Assembly (NCBI GenBank): GCA_025465465.1
Contig: JAODND010000035.1
Coordinates: 1 to 64,000 of the forward strand
Direction: 5' to 3'
DNA from: Frankiales bacterium
GTDB lineage: Bacteria > Actinomycetota > Actinomycetes > Mycobacteriales > SCTD01
DNA length: 64,000 bases
A model generated the notes under the pieces. It was given only the letters and a program-made list of their open reading frames with translations, was not told the DNA's origin and did no database searches. The position numbers and the translations under genes were made by a program. Shown one piece after another: positions 31,642 through 39,467 of the stretch. Position 1 is the stretch's first letter. Each line of letters starts with the position of its first letter.

Positions 31642-33089
31642 TTCACTGCGGCCGCGTGCCGGCCGGCGGCGCGGCCGAAGAAGGAGCCCTCCCCGAGCTG
31701 GGTGCCGGAGGAGTAGCCCTTGCCGTCCTGCGCGATGTTCGCCGCGCAGGCGCCTGCGGCGTACAGGCCGGCGACGACCGAGCCGTCCTCGCGGAGCACC
31801 TGGCCGTGTCGCGAGGTGCGCAGCCCGCCGAGGGTGAAGCCGGCGTAGAGCGCCTTGCCGAGGGTGAGGTCGTATGCACCCCACGGGCCGACGTCCTGCG
31901 GCTCGACGAACGGCGGCTGCTTGTGGAGCTCGGGATCGGCGCCGTCACGGGCGTGCTCGTTGTAGTCCGTCAGCGTCTTCTCCAGCGCTCCGGCGGGGAT
32001 GCCCAGGGCGGTCTCCATCTCGGCGATCGTCTCCCAGCCGTCGATGAACGGCGTCAGCTGGAAGATCGGGTGCTCGATGTGCTCACTGTCGACGATGAGA
32101 TAGGCGGCGTGGTCGGTCTGGTCCATCACGTGGCCGGACGTGCGCGAGTGGTAGCTGTCCTCGGCGACGAACCGCTTGCCCTCCTTGTTGACGATGATCC
32201 CGGTCAGCAGCCGCGACGGCGGATAGACGGGGGCGGTGATGAACGGCTCGTGCATGTGCAGTGCCTCGCCACCGACCGACTGCCCCAGCCGGATGCCGAG
32301 CCCGTCGTCATAGGTGCTCCCCAGGGTGAACGGCTTGGCAGCCAGTGCCGGGGTGAACTCGGCGACCATCTCCTTGTTCATGACGAATCCCCCGGCGGCG
32401 ATGACGATCGCAGCGGCCTTGATGAAGCCCCGCTCCTCGAAGCGCTGCCAGGCCACGCCCACGACCCGGTCGCCGTCGACCACGAGCTGCGTCGCGCCGG
32501 TCTCGAGACGGATCTCGACGCCGAGCTCCTCGGCCCGCGTGGTCAGCAGCCCGGTGACGAGGGCCGCGCCCTGCGTGTCGCCGGGTACGGGGACCTTGTG
32601 CCCGCGCGGGGCGGGCGTGGCGAGCTCGAAGTGCGGCCAGCACTTCTCGTTGCCGGTGTACATCAGCCCCTCGGTGCCCGGCTGGATGACCGCCTTCTCG
32701 GGGTAGTAGCTGCGCTCGAACTCGAAGCCCAGCGCCTCGAGCCAGTCGCAGTGCTCGACGCTGCCCTCGGAGTAGTCGCGGATCTTGTCCGGCTCCGGAT
32801 GGGGCGTGACCGACATGAGGTACTTGAACATCTCCTCGGCGGAGTCGTCGTAGCCGGTCGCCTTCTGCACGACGGTGCCGCCGCCGAGGTAGAAGTGGCC
32901 GCCGGCCATCGCGCTGGTGCCCCCGGTGACCGCGGCCCGCTCCAGGACGAGGGTCCTGGCACCGGCTGCTGCGGACTCGACCGCGGCACAGCCACCGGCG
33001 ATGCCGAAGCCGACGACCAGGACGTCCACCTCGTCGGACCAGGCGCTGACGGTCGACGCGTCGACGACCCCGGGGATCTCAGTGCTCAT
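31635..33089 (-). CDS. FAD-dependent oxidoreductase, KstD/fumarate-reductase-like
   Basis: A 484-residue flavoprotein of the 3-ketosteroid-delta1-dehydrogenase/FRD group. The FAD loop is VLVVGFGIAGGCAAVESA (about 24-41), followed by VTGGTSAMAGG. The C-terminal FAD motif is GLYAAGACAANIAQDGKGYSSGTQ. It is shorter than true KstD (about 510-560), and the steroid-binding residues cannot be confirmed, so the substrate is open. The gene is divergent from a second, related flavoprotein with only 45 nt between, where a KstR2-like palindrome lies, so the two are likely co-regulated. The ATG is at 33089. Confidence 0.85.
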   Translation of the reverse strand: MSTEIPGVVDASTVSAWSDEVDVLVVGFGIAGGCAAVESAAAGARTLVLERAAVTGGTSAMAGGHFYLGGGTVVQKATGYDDSAEEMFKYLMSVTPHPEPDKIRDYSEGSVEHCDWLEALGFEFERSYYPEKAVIQPGTEGLMYTGNEKCWPHFELATPAPRGHKVPVPGDTQGAALVTGLLTTRAEELGVEIRLETGATQLVVDGDRVVGVAWQRFEERGFIKAAAIVIAAGGFVMNKEMVAEFTPALAAKPFTLGSTYDDGLGIRLGQSVGGEALHMHEPFITAPVYPPSRLLTGIIVNKEGKRFVAEDSYHSRTSGHVMDQTDHAAYLIVDSEHIEHPIFQLTPFIDGWETIAEMETALGIPAGALEKTLTDYNEHARDGADPELHKQPPFVEPQDVGPWGAYDLTLGKALYAGFTLGGLRTSRHGQVLREDGSVVAGLYAAGACAANIAQDGKGYSSGTQLGEGSFFGRAAGRHAAAVNT

Positions 33090-33100
33090 GTCCGGAACCT

Positions 33101-33114
33101 AGCAAGCGCTTGGT
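33101..33114. promoter_or_regulatory. KstR2-type operator palindrome
   Basis: The 14 bases AGCAAGCGCTTGGT match every fixed position of the published KstR2 consensus AnCAAGnnCTTGnT. The palindrome sits in the 45-bp gap between the two divergent flavoprotein genes, 11 nt before one ATG and 20 nt before the other GTG, a position where a bound TetR-type repressor would block both promoters. Related TetR regulators of acyl-CoA metabolism use similar sites, so the exact regulator is not certain. Confidence 0.7.
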
Positions 33115-33134
33115 CAGCGAAGTAGGGTGCGCGC

Positions 33135-34685
33135 GTGATCGAAGGCTATGACGTCGTGGTCGTGGGCACCGGCGCACCAGGACTGACCGGTGCGCTACGG
33201 GCCGCCGATCGTGGACTCAAGGTGCTGGTGCTCGAGAAGGCGGAGGTCGTGGGTGGCACCGCCGCCCTGACCGGCGGCGGGCTCTGGGCGCCGACCAACA
33301 AGTGGCTCGTCGAGCTCGGCGTCGAGGACTCCCTGGAGGAGGTGCAGACCTACCTCGACCACACGGTGGGCGATCGCACGCCGCGGTCGATGCAGCAGGC
33401 CTTCCTGCACGCAGCGGCGCCGACCATCGACTGGCTGGCGACGAAGGGTGTGCGCTTCACCCGGCTGTGGGGCTTTCCCGACTACGCGCCGGACCAGCCA
33501 GGCGGTCGCATCGACGGTCGTGCCATTGCGCCCAAGACCGTCAAGCCGGCGGTCGCAGCGACCATCCCGTGGCCGCTGCGCGAGAAGCTCCCTTACGGCG
33601 ACGGTGGTCCGCCGATGCCGGCCTTCGACCTCGGTGGGCTGCTGTTCGGCGGGCGCTCGCTGGTCGGCCAGCTGCTGCTCGCCTGCCGTGACGCGGGCGT
33701 CGAGATCTGGACGAGCTGCGCCTTCCACGACCTGATCAACGAAGCCGACCGGGTGGTCGGGGTTGTCAGCGAGAGGGGCGAGATCGCCGCGCCTGCAGGA
33801 GTTCTGCTCGCCGCCGGAGGCTTCGAGCACAACCCCGAGATGCGTGCCGAGTACCAGCTCCCGTTCGTGCGCGAGGGGCGTTGGTCGCTCGGTGTCGCCA
33901 GCAACACCGGGGACGGGCTGCGCGCCGGTCTGGCCCTCGGCGCGGCGACCGACCTGCTCGAGGACAGCTGGTGGACGCCCGCGTTCGAACGACCGGACGG
34001 CCCGTCGTTCCTGCTGTGGGAGCGCACCGCCCCGCTCGGCTTCGTCGTCGACCAGTCCGGCCGTCGCTGGGGCAACGAGGGGATCGCCTACAACGAGTAC
34101 GGCCAGCACATGCGCCTCGACGACGCGCGCCTGCCGTCGTACCTGGTCTTCGACGCCCGTGGTCTCGGCAGGTACGGCTTCGCCGGGCTGCAGCCCGACC
34201 AGGATCCGACGCCGTGGGTGGAAGCGGGGTGCCTGCGACGCGCCGACAGCATCGACGGCTTGGGCATCCCCGGGTTGGGTGAGACGACGGCGCGCTGGAA
34301 CGCGATGGCGGTTGCCGGCGTCGACGAGGACTTCGGCCGTGGTGCCGAGGGAAGCTTCGAGAGGCACCTGCTCGCGGTCTTCCTCGGGTACGGCGGACTG
34401 GCTCCCACGAGCCACGAGTTCCCCAACCCGTCGCTGGCCCCTGTGACGGAGGGACCGTTCTACGCCGCGCCGGTCGTGCTCGGCGACCTGGGCACCAAGG
34501 GCGGACTGGTCTGCGACGAGCACGGTCGCGTCATGCGCCCTGATGGCTCGGCGATCGCCGGCCTCTACGCCTGCGGCAACACCATGGCGTCGGTGATGGG
34601 CCACACCTACCCGGGTCCTGGTTCGTGCATCACGCCGGGCATGGCCTTCGCCTGGCTCGCCGCTGACGACATGGAGCGCGCGTGA
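33135..34685 (+). CDS. FAD-dependent oxidoreductase, 3-ketosteroid dehydrogenase-like
   Basis: A 516-residue flavoprotein of the KstD family by length and layout. The FAD loop is VVVVGTGAPGLTGALRAA (7-24), then EKAEVVGGTAALTGGGLWAPTN. The C-terminal motif GLYACGNTMASVMGHTYPGPGSCITPGMAFAW, seen at about 34560-34660, is typical of KstD-like enzymes (key residues: the Tyr-Pro-Gly-x-Gly segment). The start is GTG 33135, only 20 nt from the operator palindrome. It is the first gene of a seven-gene plus-strand operon; the P450 gene overlaps its stop (GTGA). Confidence 0.87.
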   Translation: MIEGYDVVVVGTGAPGLTGALRAADRGLKVLVLEKAEVVGGTAALTGGGLWAPTNKWLVELGVEDSLEEVQTYLDHTVGDRTPRSMQQAFLHAAAPTIDWLATKGVRFTRLWGFPDYAPDQPGGRIDGRAIAPKTVKPAVAATIPWPLREKLPYGDGGPPMPAFDLGGLLFGGRSLVGQLLLACRDAGVEIWTSCAFHDLINEADRVVGVVSERGEIAAPAGVLLAAGGFEHNPEMRAEYQLPFVREGRWSLGVASNTGDGLRAGLALGAATDLLEDSWWTPAFERPDGPSFLLWERTAPLGFVVDQSGRRWGNEGIAYNEYGQHMRLDDARLPSYLVFDARGLGRYGFAGLQPDQDPTPWVEAGCLRRADSIDGLGIPGLGETTARWNAMAVAGVDEDFGRGAEGSFERHLLAVFLGYGGLAPTSHEFPNPSLAPVTEGPFYAAPVVLGDLGTKGGLVCDEHGRVMRPDGSAIAGLYACGNTMASVMGHTYPGPGSCITPGMAFAWLAADDMERA

Positions 34686-35857
34686 ACATCGACTTCGTGG
34701 ACGGCGCCTTCTGGGGCAGCGACCCGCAGGAGGAGCTGACCTGGCTGCGCGAGCACGACCCGGTGCACTTCGACGGTCAGGTGTGGGGCATCACCAGGCA
34801 CGCGGACGTGCGCGCCATCTCGACGCAGCCCGAGCTGTTCTCCAGCGCGCAGGGCATCCGGCCGGACAACGGCCCGGTCGCGATGATGATCGACATGGAC
34901 GACCCGCAGCACCTGCTGCGGCGCAAGCTGGTGGCGACCGGGTTCACGCCGCGGCGGGTCGTCGAGCAGGAGGCAGCGGTGCTCGCGATGACCGACAGGA
35001 TCCTGGACCGCGTCTGCGAGCAGGGCGAGTGCGACCTCGTACGCGACGTCGCGGCCTGGTTGCCGATCGAGGTGATCGGGCGAGCACTCGGCTTCGACGA
35101 GAAGGACTTCGGCACGCTGCTGGACTGGTCGGACACGCTGCTGTCGGCACTCGTCGGTGTGCAGGACGAGGAGACGGTCGCGCGCCTCACCGACGCGTTC
35201 GTGGGCTACAGCGCCTATGTGACGGGCGCCGTCGAGGAGCGGCGGGCGACCCCGACCGACGACCTCATCAGCATCCTCGTCCATGCCGAGGTGGAGGGGC
35301 AGAAGCTCACCGACGAGGACCTCATCCACGAGTCGCTGCTCATCCTCATCGGCGGGGACGAGACCAGCAGGCACGTCATGAGCGGCGGGGTCTACCAGCT
35401 GCTCAAGGACCGTGACCAGTGGGACCGGCTGCGCGCCGACCGCTCGCTGATGCCCAGCGCCGTCGAGGAGATGCTGCGCTGGGTCAGCCCCATCAAGAAC
35501 ATGGCGCGGGTCGTCACCGAGGACCTGACCTTCGGCGGAAAGGACCTGGTCGAGGGGCAGAAGCTGCTGCTGCTCTACCCGTCCGCCAACCGCGACGAGG
35601 ACGTCTTCGACGACCCGTTCCGCTTCGACGTCGCCCGGACACCGAACGAGCACGTGGCGTTCGGGTTCGGCACGCACTTCTGCCTCGGCAACGCGTTGGC
35701 GCGGGTCGAGGTCCGCACGATGGTCGACCGGCTGATCGAGCGGTTGCCCGACCTGGAGCTGGTCGAGCCCGAGGAACCGGCCTTCCGTCCGGCGAACTTC
35801 GTGAGCGGCTACGAGTCGCTGCCCGTCCGGTTCACGCCCACGGCCCCACTCCGATGA
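34682..35857 (+). CDS. Cytochrome P450
   Basis: A 391-residue soluble bacterial P450. The I-helix oxygen-activation motif GGDETSR lies at 224-230, the ExxR motif in EEMLRWVSP, and the heme-binding loop FGFGTHFCLGNALA gives C334 as the thiolate ligand. The GGDET variant and the loop are like those of mycobacterial CYP125/CYP142-type and related P450s that oxidise sterol side chains, but assignment to a CYP family needs a search. It needs a ferredoxin, and none is encoded here. The start is GTG 34682, overlapping the flavoprotein. Confidence 0.92.
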   Translation: MNIDFVDGAFWGSDPQEELTWLREHDPVHFDGQVWGITRHADVRAISTQPELFSSAQGIRPDNGPVAMMIDMDDPQHLLRRKLVATGFTPRRVVEQEAAVLAMTDRILDRVCEQGECDLVRDVAAWLPIEVIGRALGFDEKDFGTLLDWSDTLLSALVGVQDEETVARLTDAFVGYSAYVTGAVEERRATPTDDLISILVHAEVEGQKLTDEDLIHESLLILIGGDETSRHVMSGGVYQLLKDRDQWDRLRADRSLMPSAVEEMLRWVSPIKNMARVVTEDLTFGGKDLVEGQKLLLLYPSANRDEDVFDDPFRFDVARTPNEHVAFGFGTHFCLGNALARVEVRTMVDRLIERLPDLELVEPEEPAFRPANFVSGYESLPVRFTPTAPLR

Positions 35858-35864
35858 CGCGACG

Positions 35865-36656
35865 ATGAGTCTCGTCCTCGTGGAGGACGCGCACCGCGTC
35901 CGCACCCTCACGCTCAACCGGCCGGAGAACCTCAACGCCATCAGCGAGGCGCTCCTCGACGCCTTCGCGGAGGAGCTGATCCGGGCCGCGACCGACGACG
36001 GCGTGGCGACGGTGCTCGTCACCGGGAGCGGTCGCGCCTTCAGCGTCGGGGCGGACCTCCACGAACTGACCCGGCGCAACGCCGACCCGGACGGCTTCGT
36101 GATGGGCAAGCACGGTTTTCTCGGTGTGCTCAAGGCGATGGCCGCGCTGCCGAAGCCGCTGCTCATGGCGGTCAACGGCCTCGCGCTCGGCGCCGGAGCC
36201 ACGTTCCTCGGCTATGCCGACCTGGTGTTCATGTCGACGGCCGCCCGGCTGAAGTGCCCGTTCACCGACCTGGCTGTCGCGCCCGAGGCCGGCTCGAGCG
36301 TGCTGTTTCCGAACCTCATCGGCCGGCAGAATGCCGCCTGGCTGCTGATGTCCTCGGAGTGGATCACCGCGGAGGAGGCCCACGAGATGGGTCTGGCCTG
36401 GAAGGTGTGCGCCCCCGAGGAGCTGCTGCCCGTCGCTCGCCGGCACGCGGAGATCCTTGCCAGCAAGCCGATCTCGAGCCTGGCCGCGATCCAGGACACC
36501 CTGTGGGCGCCGATCCGCGCCGAGGTCGAGGCCGCCCAGCAGCGGGAGGTCGAGCACTTCAAGCGGCTCCTGGGCGGGCCGGCCAACGCGGAGGCCCTGG
36601 CCGCATTCGCTGAGGGCCGCGCCGCCGACTTCACCGACCTGCCGCCCGGCTGGTGA
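35865..36656 (+). CDS. Enoyl-CoA hydratase/isomerase
   Basis: A 263-residue crotonase. The oxyanion-hole segments are GRAFSVGADLHEL and NGLALGAGATFLGYADLVF, and a Glu stands in VAPEAGSSVLFPNLIG where the second catalytic acid is expected; the first catalytic Glu position is less clear. It hydrates or isomerises an enoyl-CoA intermediate in the pathway served by the neighbouring CoA ligase and SDR. It starts at ATG 35865, 7 nt after the P450 stop. Confidence 0.88.
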   Translation: MSLVLVEDAHRVRTLTLNRPENLNAISEALLDAFAEELIRAATDDGVATVLVTGSGRAFSVGADLHELTRRNADPDGFVMGKHGFLGVLKAMAALPKPLLMAVNGLALGAGATFLGYADLVFMSTAARLKCPFTDLAVAPEAGSSVLFPNLIGRQNAAWLLMSSEWITAEEAHEMGLAWKVCAPEELLPVARRHAEILASKPISSLAAIQDTLWAPIRAEVEAAQQREVEHFKRLLGGPANAEALAAFAEGRAADFTDLPPGW

Positions 36657-36676
36657 CCACTCAGGAGGGACGACAC

Positions 36677-37492
36677 ATGCCACGACCTGCAGGTGGACTC
36701 GAGGGGACCACCGCCCTCGTCAGCGGCGGGGGCACGGGCATCGGCTTCGCGTGCGCCGCGGCCCTCGCCGCCGATGGTGCCTCGGTCACGATCTGCGGCC
36801 GCACCGAGGACACCCTCAAGGCCGCTGTCGCGCGGCTCGGCGAGCGGGCGTCCTACGTCATCGCCAACGTCACCGACGAGGAGTCCGTCACGGCCGCAGT
36901 GGCGCAGGCCGCCTCGAGCGGTCGGCTCGACACGGTGGTCGCCAACGCCGGCGGCGGCGGGATGCTCGGTCCCACGCACACCCAGGACCTCGCCGAGTTC
37001 ACCCGCGTCCTGCACCTCAACGTGCTCGGCACGATGCTGCTCGCCAAGCACTCACTGCCCCACCTGATCCGGAGCAAGGGCTCCTTCACCGGCGTCTCCT
37101 CGCTCGCCGGTCACGTCACGCACCGCTGGTTCGGCGCCTACCCGGTGGCGAAGGCGGGCCTGGAGGAGCTGGTCCGCAACATGGCCGACGAGTATGGACC
37201 GGCAGGCGTCCGCGCCAACGCCGTCCGCCCCGGCTTCACCGCGACAGAGCTCATGGAGCTGGTGCCTCGGGACAGCCCGGTGTTCGCGTCCTACCTGGAG
37301 AACACCCCGCTGCCTGGAGTCGGCGAACCCGAGGACGTCGGCAAGCTCGTGCGCTTCCTCGCCGGCGACGAGGCGCGCTGGATCACCGGCCAGGTCATCG
37401 ACGTCGACGGCGGCCACCACCTGCGCCGCGGTCCGGACTACTCGCTGTTCGCCGGGATCAGCGGCGACGACCCGACCTTCGGCATCTCATGA
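36677..37492 (+). CDS. Short-chain dehydrogenase/reductase
   Basis: A 271-residue classical SDR. The cofactor motif is SGGGTGIG (16-23), then VVANAGGGG; the catalytic residues are S141/S142, Y155 and K159 in YPVAKAGLEEL. It ends with WITGQVIDVDGGHHL. It could act as the 3-hydroxyacyl-CoA or hydroxysteroid dehydrogenase of this pathway. The start was chosen at ATG 36677 because AGGAGGG lies 7-8 nt upstream; GTG 36653 overlaps the hydratase stop but has no homology behind it. Confidence 0.9.
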   Translation: MPRPAGGLEGTTALVSGGGTGIGFACAAALAADGASVTICGRTEDTLKAAVARLGERASYVIANVTDEESVTAAVAQAASSGRLDTVVANAGGGGMLGPTHTQDLAEFTRVLHLNVLGTMLLAKHSLPHLIRSKGSFTGVSSLAGHVTHRWFGAYPVAKAGLEELVRNMADEYGPAGVRANAVRPGFTATELMELVPRDSPVFASYLENTPLPGVGEPEDVGKLVRFLAGDEARWITGQVIDVDGGHHLRRGPDYSLFAGISGDDPTFGIS

Positions 37493-39126
37493 CCGAGTTC
37501 AACATCGCCCTGACCCACGAGGCCGTCAGCGCGACGGTCCCGGACCGCGAGGTCCTCGTCTGGCGCGACCGGCGGTTCACCTACGCCGACCTCACCGACC
37601 GCAGCCGCCGGCTGGCCTCCTACCTGCACGGCCGCGGCCTCGGGGTCCGCACCGAGCGCTCCGCGCTGCAGGGCCACGAGTCCGGTCAGGACCACCTGGC
37701 TCTCTACCTGCACAACGGCAACGAGTACGTCGAGGGGATGCTCGGTGCCTTCAAGGCGCGGGTCGCGCCGCTCAACGTCAACTACCGCTATGTCGAGGAC
37801 GAGCTGAGATACCTGTTCCTCAACGCGCAGGCCAAGGCCGTCGTCTACCACGCGGCGTTCGCACCGAAGCTGGCGGCGGTCCTCGACGCGCTGCCGCAGC
37901 TCGAGGTGCTCCTGCAGGTCGACGACGGCTGCGGCCACGAGCTGCTGCCCGGGGCGGTGGACTACGAGGAGGCGCTGGCCGCCTCGGCGCCTGAGCTGCC
38001 GCCGGTCGAGCACTCGCCGGACGACCTCTACATCCTCTACACAGGCGGCACGACCGGGATGCCCAAGGGCGTGCTCTGGCGCCAGCACGACATCTTCATG
38101 TCGACCATGGGTGGCCGGACGCCGGGCGTCTGGGACCCGGTCAGCTCCTACGACGACGTGCGGGCCCGAGCCGCCGCGGGGAGCAGCGACGCGATGCTGC
38201 TCATCCCGCCGTTCATGCACGGCGCCGCGCAGTGGGCCACGTTCATCATGATGAGCACCGGTGCCAAGGTCGTCATCCCCGACGAGAACACCCGGATGGA
38301 TCCGGCAGACGTGCTCCGGACGCTCGAGCGGGAGCGCTGCGCGATGCTGACGGTCGTCGGCGACGCGGTCGCCCGGCCGCTGCTCGAGGAGATGGAGAAG
38401 GGGACCTATGACCTGTCGTCCCTCGTCGTGGTCGGCAACGGCTCGGCGCCGCTGACCCCGACCATCAAGGAGCGGCTGCTCGAGCTGCTCCCCAACGTCA
38501 TCGTGAGCGACTCCGTCGGCTCGTCGGAGACCGGCGCGCAGGGCAGTCACATGTCGGTGAAGGGCAGCGTCTCCACCGGCACGTTCAACCGCGGCCCGGG
38601 AGCGGTCGTCGTGAGCGAAGACCTGACCTCGGTGCTCGACCCGGGGCATGACGGCATCGGCTGGTTCGCGCAGGAGGGCTGGGTGCCGCTCGGATACCTC
38701 GGCGACGCGGAGAAGACCGCCCGCACCTTCCCGGTCATCGAGGGCACCCGCTACGCCGTGCCCGGTGACCGCGCGAGGCTGCTCCCCGACGGCGTCCTCG
38801 AGCTGCTGGGTCGCGATGCCGTCACCATCAACACCGGTGGCGAAAAGGTCTTCGCCGAGGAGGTTGAGTCAGCGATCGCCAGCCACCCCGCGGTCCAGGA
38901 CGTCACCGTCTGCGGACGGGCCAGCGAGCGATGGGGGAGCGAGGTGGTGGCGGTCGTCCAGCTCACCTCGGCCGCAACGCCCGAGGAGCTGGAAACCCAT
39001 GCAGCGCGGGCGATCGCGCGTTACAAGCTGCCCAAGGCCTGGGTCTTCGTCGACCAGGTCGTGCGCTCGCCGTCGGGCAAGGCCGACTACCGGTGGGCCC
39101 GCGAGGTCGCGGAGTCCGCACGATGA
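37489..39126 (+). CDS. Acyl-CoA synthetase, FadD19/FadD17-like
   Basis: A 545-residue adenylate-forming CoA ligase. The AMP-binding motif YTGGTTGMPKGVLWRQHDIF, beginning near residue 183, has the WRQHDIF tail that I associate with the mycobacterial sterol side-chain ligases FadD19 and FadD17. Later motifs are DSVGSSETG, the PGDRARLLPDG loop and the C-terminal lysine in SPSGKADY. It would activate a steroid side-chain acid or another bulky carboxylate as a CoA thioester. The ATG overlaps the SDR stop (ATGA), and it overlaps the SnoaL gene (ATGA). Confidence 0.9.
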   Translation: MTEFNIALTHEAVSATVPDREVLVWRDRRFTYADLTDRSRRLASYLHGRGLGVRTERSALQGHESGQDHLALYLHNGNEYVEGMLGAFKARVAPLNVNYRYVEDELRYLFLNAQAKAVVYHAAFAPKLAAVLDALPQLEVLLQVDDGCGHELLPGAVDYEEALAASAPELPPVEHSPDDLYILYTGGTTGMPKGVLWRQHDIFMSTMGGRTPGVWDPVSSYDDVRARAAAGSSDAMLLIPPFMHGAAQWATFIMMSTGAKVVIPDENTRMDPADVLRTLERERCAMLTVVGDAVARPLLEEMEKGTYDLSSLVVVGNGSAPLTPTIKERLLELLPNVIVSDSVGSSETGAQGSHMSVKGSVSTGTFNRGPGAVVVSEDLTSVLDPGHDGIGWFAQEGWVPLGYLGDAEKTARTFPVIEGTRYAVPGDRARLLPDGVLELLGRDAVTINTGGEKVFAEEVESAIASHPAVQDVTVCGRASERWGSEVVAVVQLTSAATPEELETHAARAIARYKLPKAWVFVDQVVRSPSGKADYRWAREVAESAR

Positions 39127-39467
39127 CGCCGGGCGAGGTGCTTCAGCTCTGGTACGACGCCCACCGCGACGGTGACATGGGCGCCGCACGTGCGGTGCTG
39201 GCCGACGACTGCCTCATCGAGCTGCCCGACAGGGAGCTGATCGGCTTCGACGCCTTCCTGCAGTGGTCGGGCGAGCGGGCGACCCGCGAGGGGCCCGACT
39301 TCTCGATGGCGGTGGTCGACGTCATGCCCGGTGCGGGCCACGTCGCGACTCTGCTCGAGCTGCGCAAGGGCGAGCGGCGCTGGCGCCAGCTTGCCGTCTA
39401 CACCGTCCGTGACGACCGGATCGCGTCGATCTGGGCGGCCGAGAGCAACCATCCCGTCGGCACCTGA
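39123..39467 (+). CDS. SnoaL-like/NTF2-fold protein
   Basis: A 114-residue NTF2-like protein: LQLWYDAHRDGDMGAARAVL at the start, ELIGFDAFLQW in the middle, and strands ending in DRIASIWAAES. In catabolic clusters such proteins act as isomerases, hydratases or substrate-binding partners; no catalytic residue can be fixed. It is the last gene of the plus-strand operon (ATGA overlap with the CoA ligase). Its last 70 nt overlap the convergent PNGase A-like gene. Confidence 0.82.
   Translation: MTPGEVLQLWYDAHRDGDMGAARAVLADDCLIELPDRELIGFDAFLQWSGERATREGPDFSMAVVDVMPGAGHVATLLELRKGERRWRQLAVYTVRDDRIASIWAAESNHPVGT

Noticed and set aside
36457..37488. Upstream extension of the FadD19-like frame
   Set aside because: It overlaps the crotonase and SDR genes in another frame and is Arg-rich; the ligase starts at ATG 37489 with an ATGA overlap.
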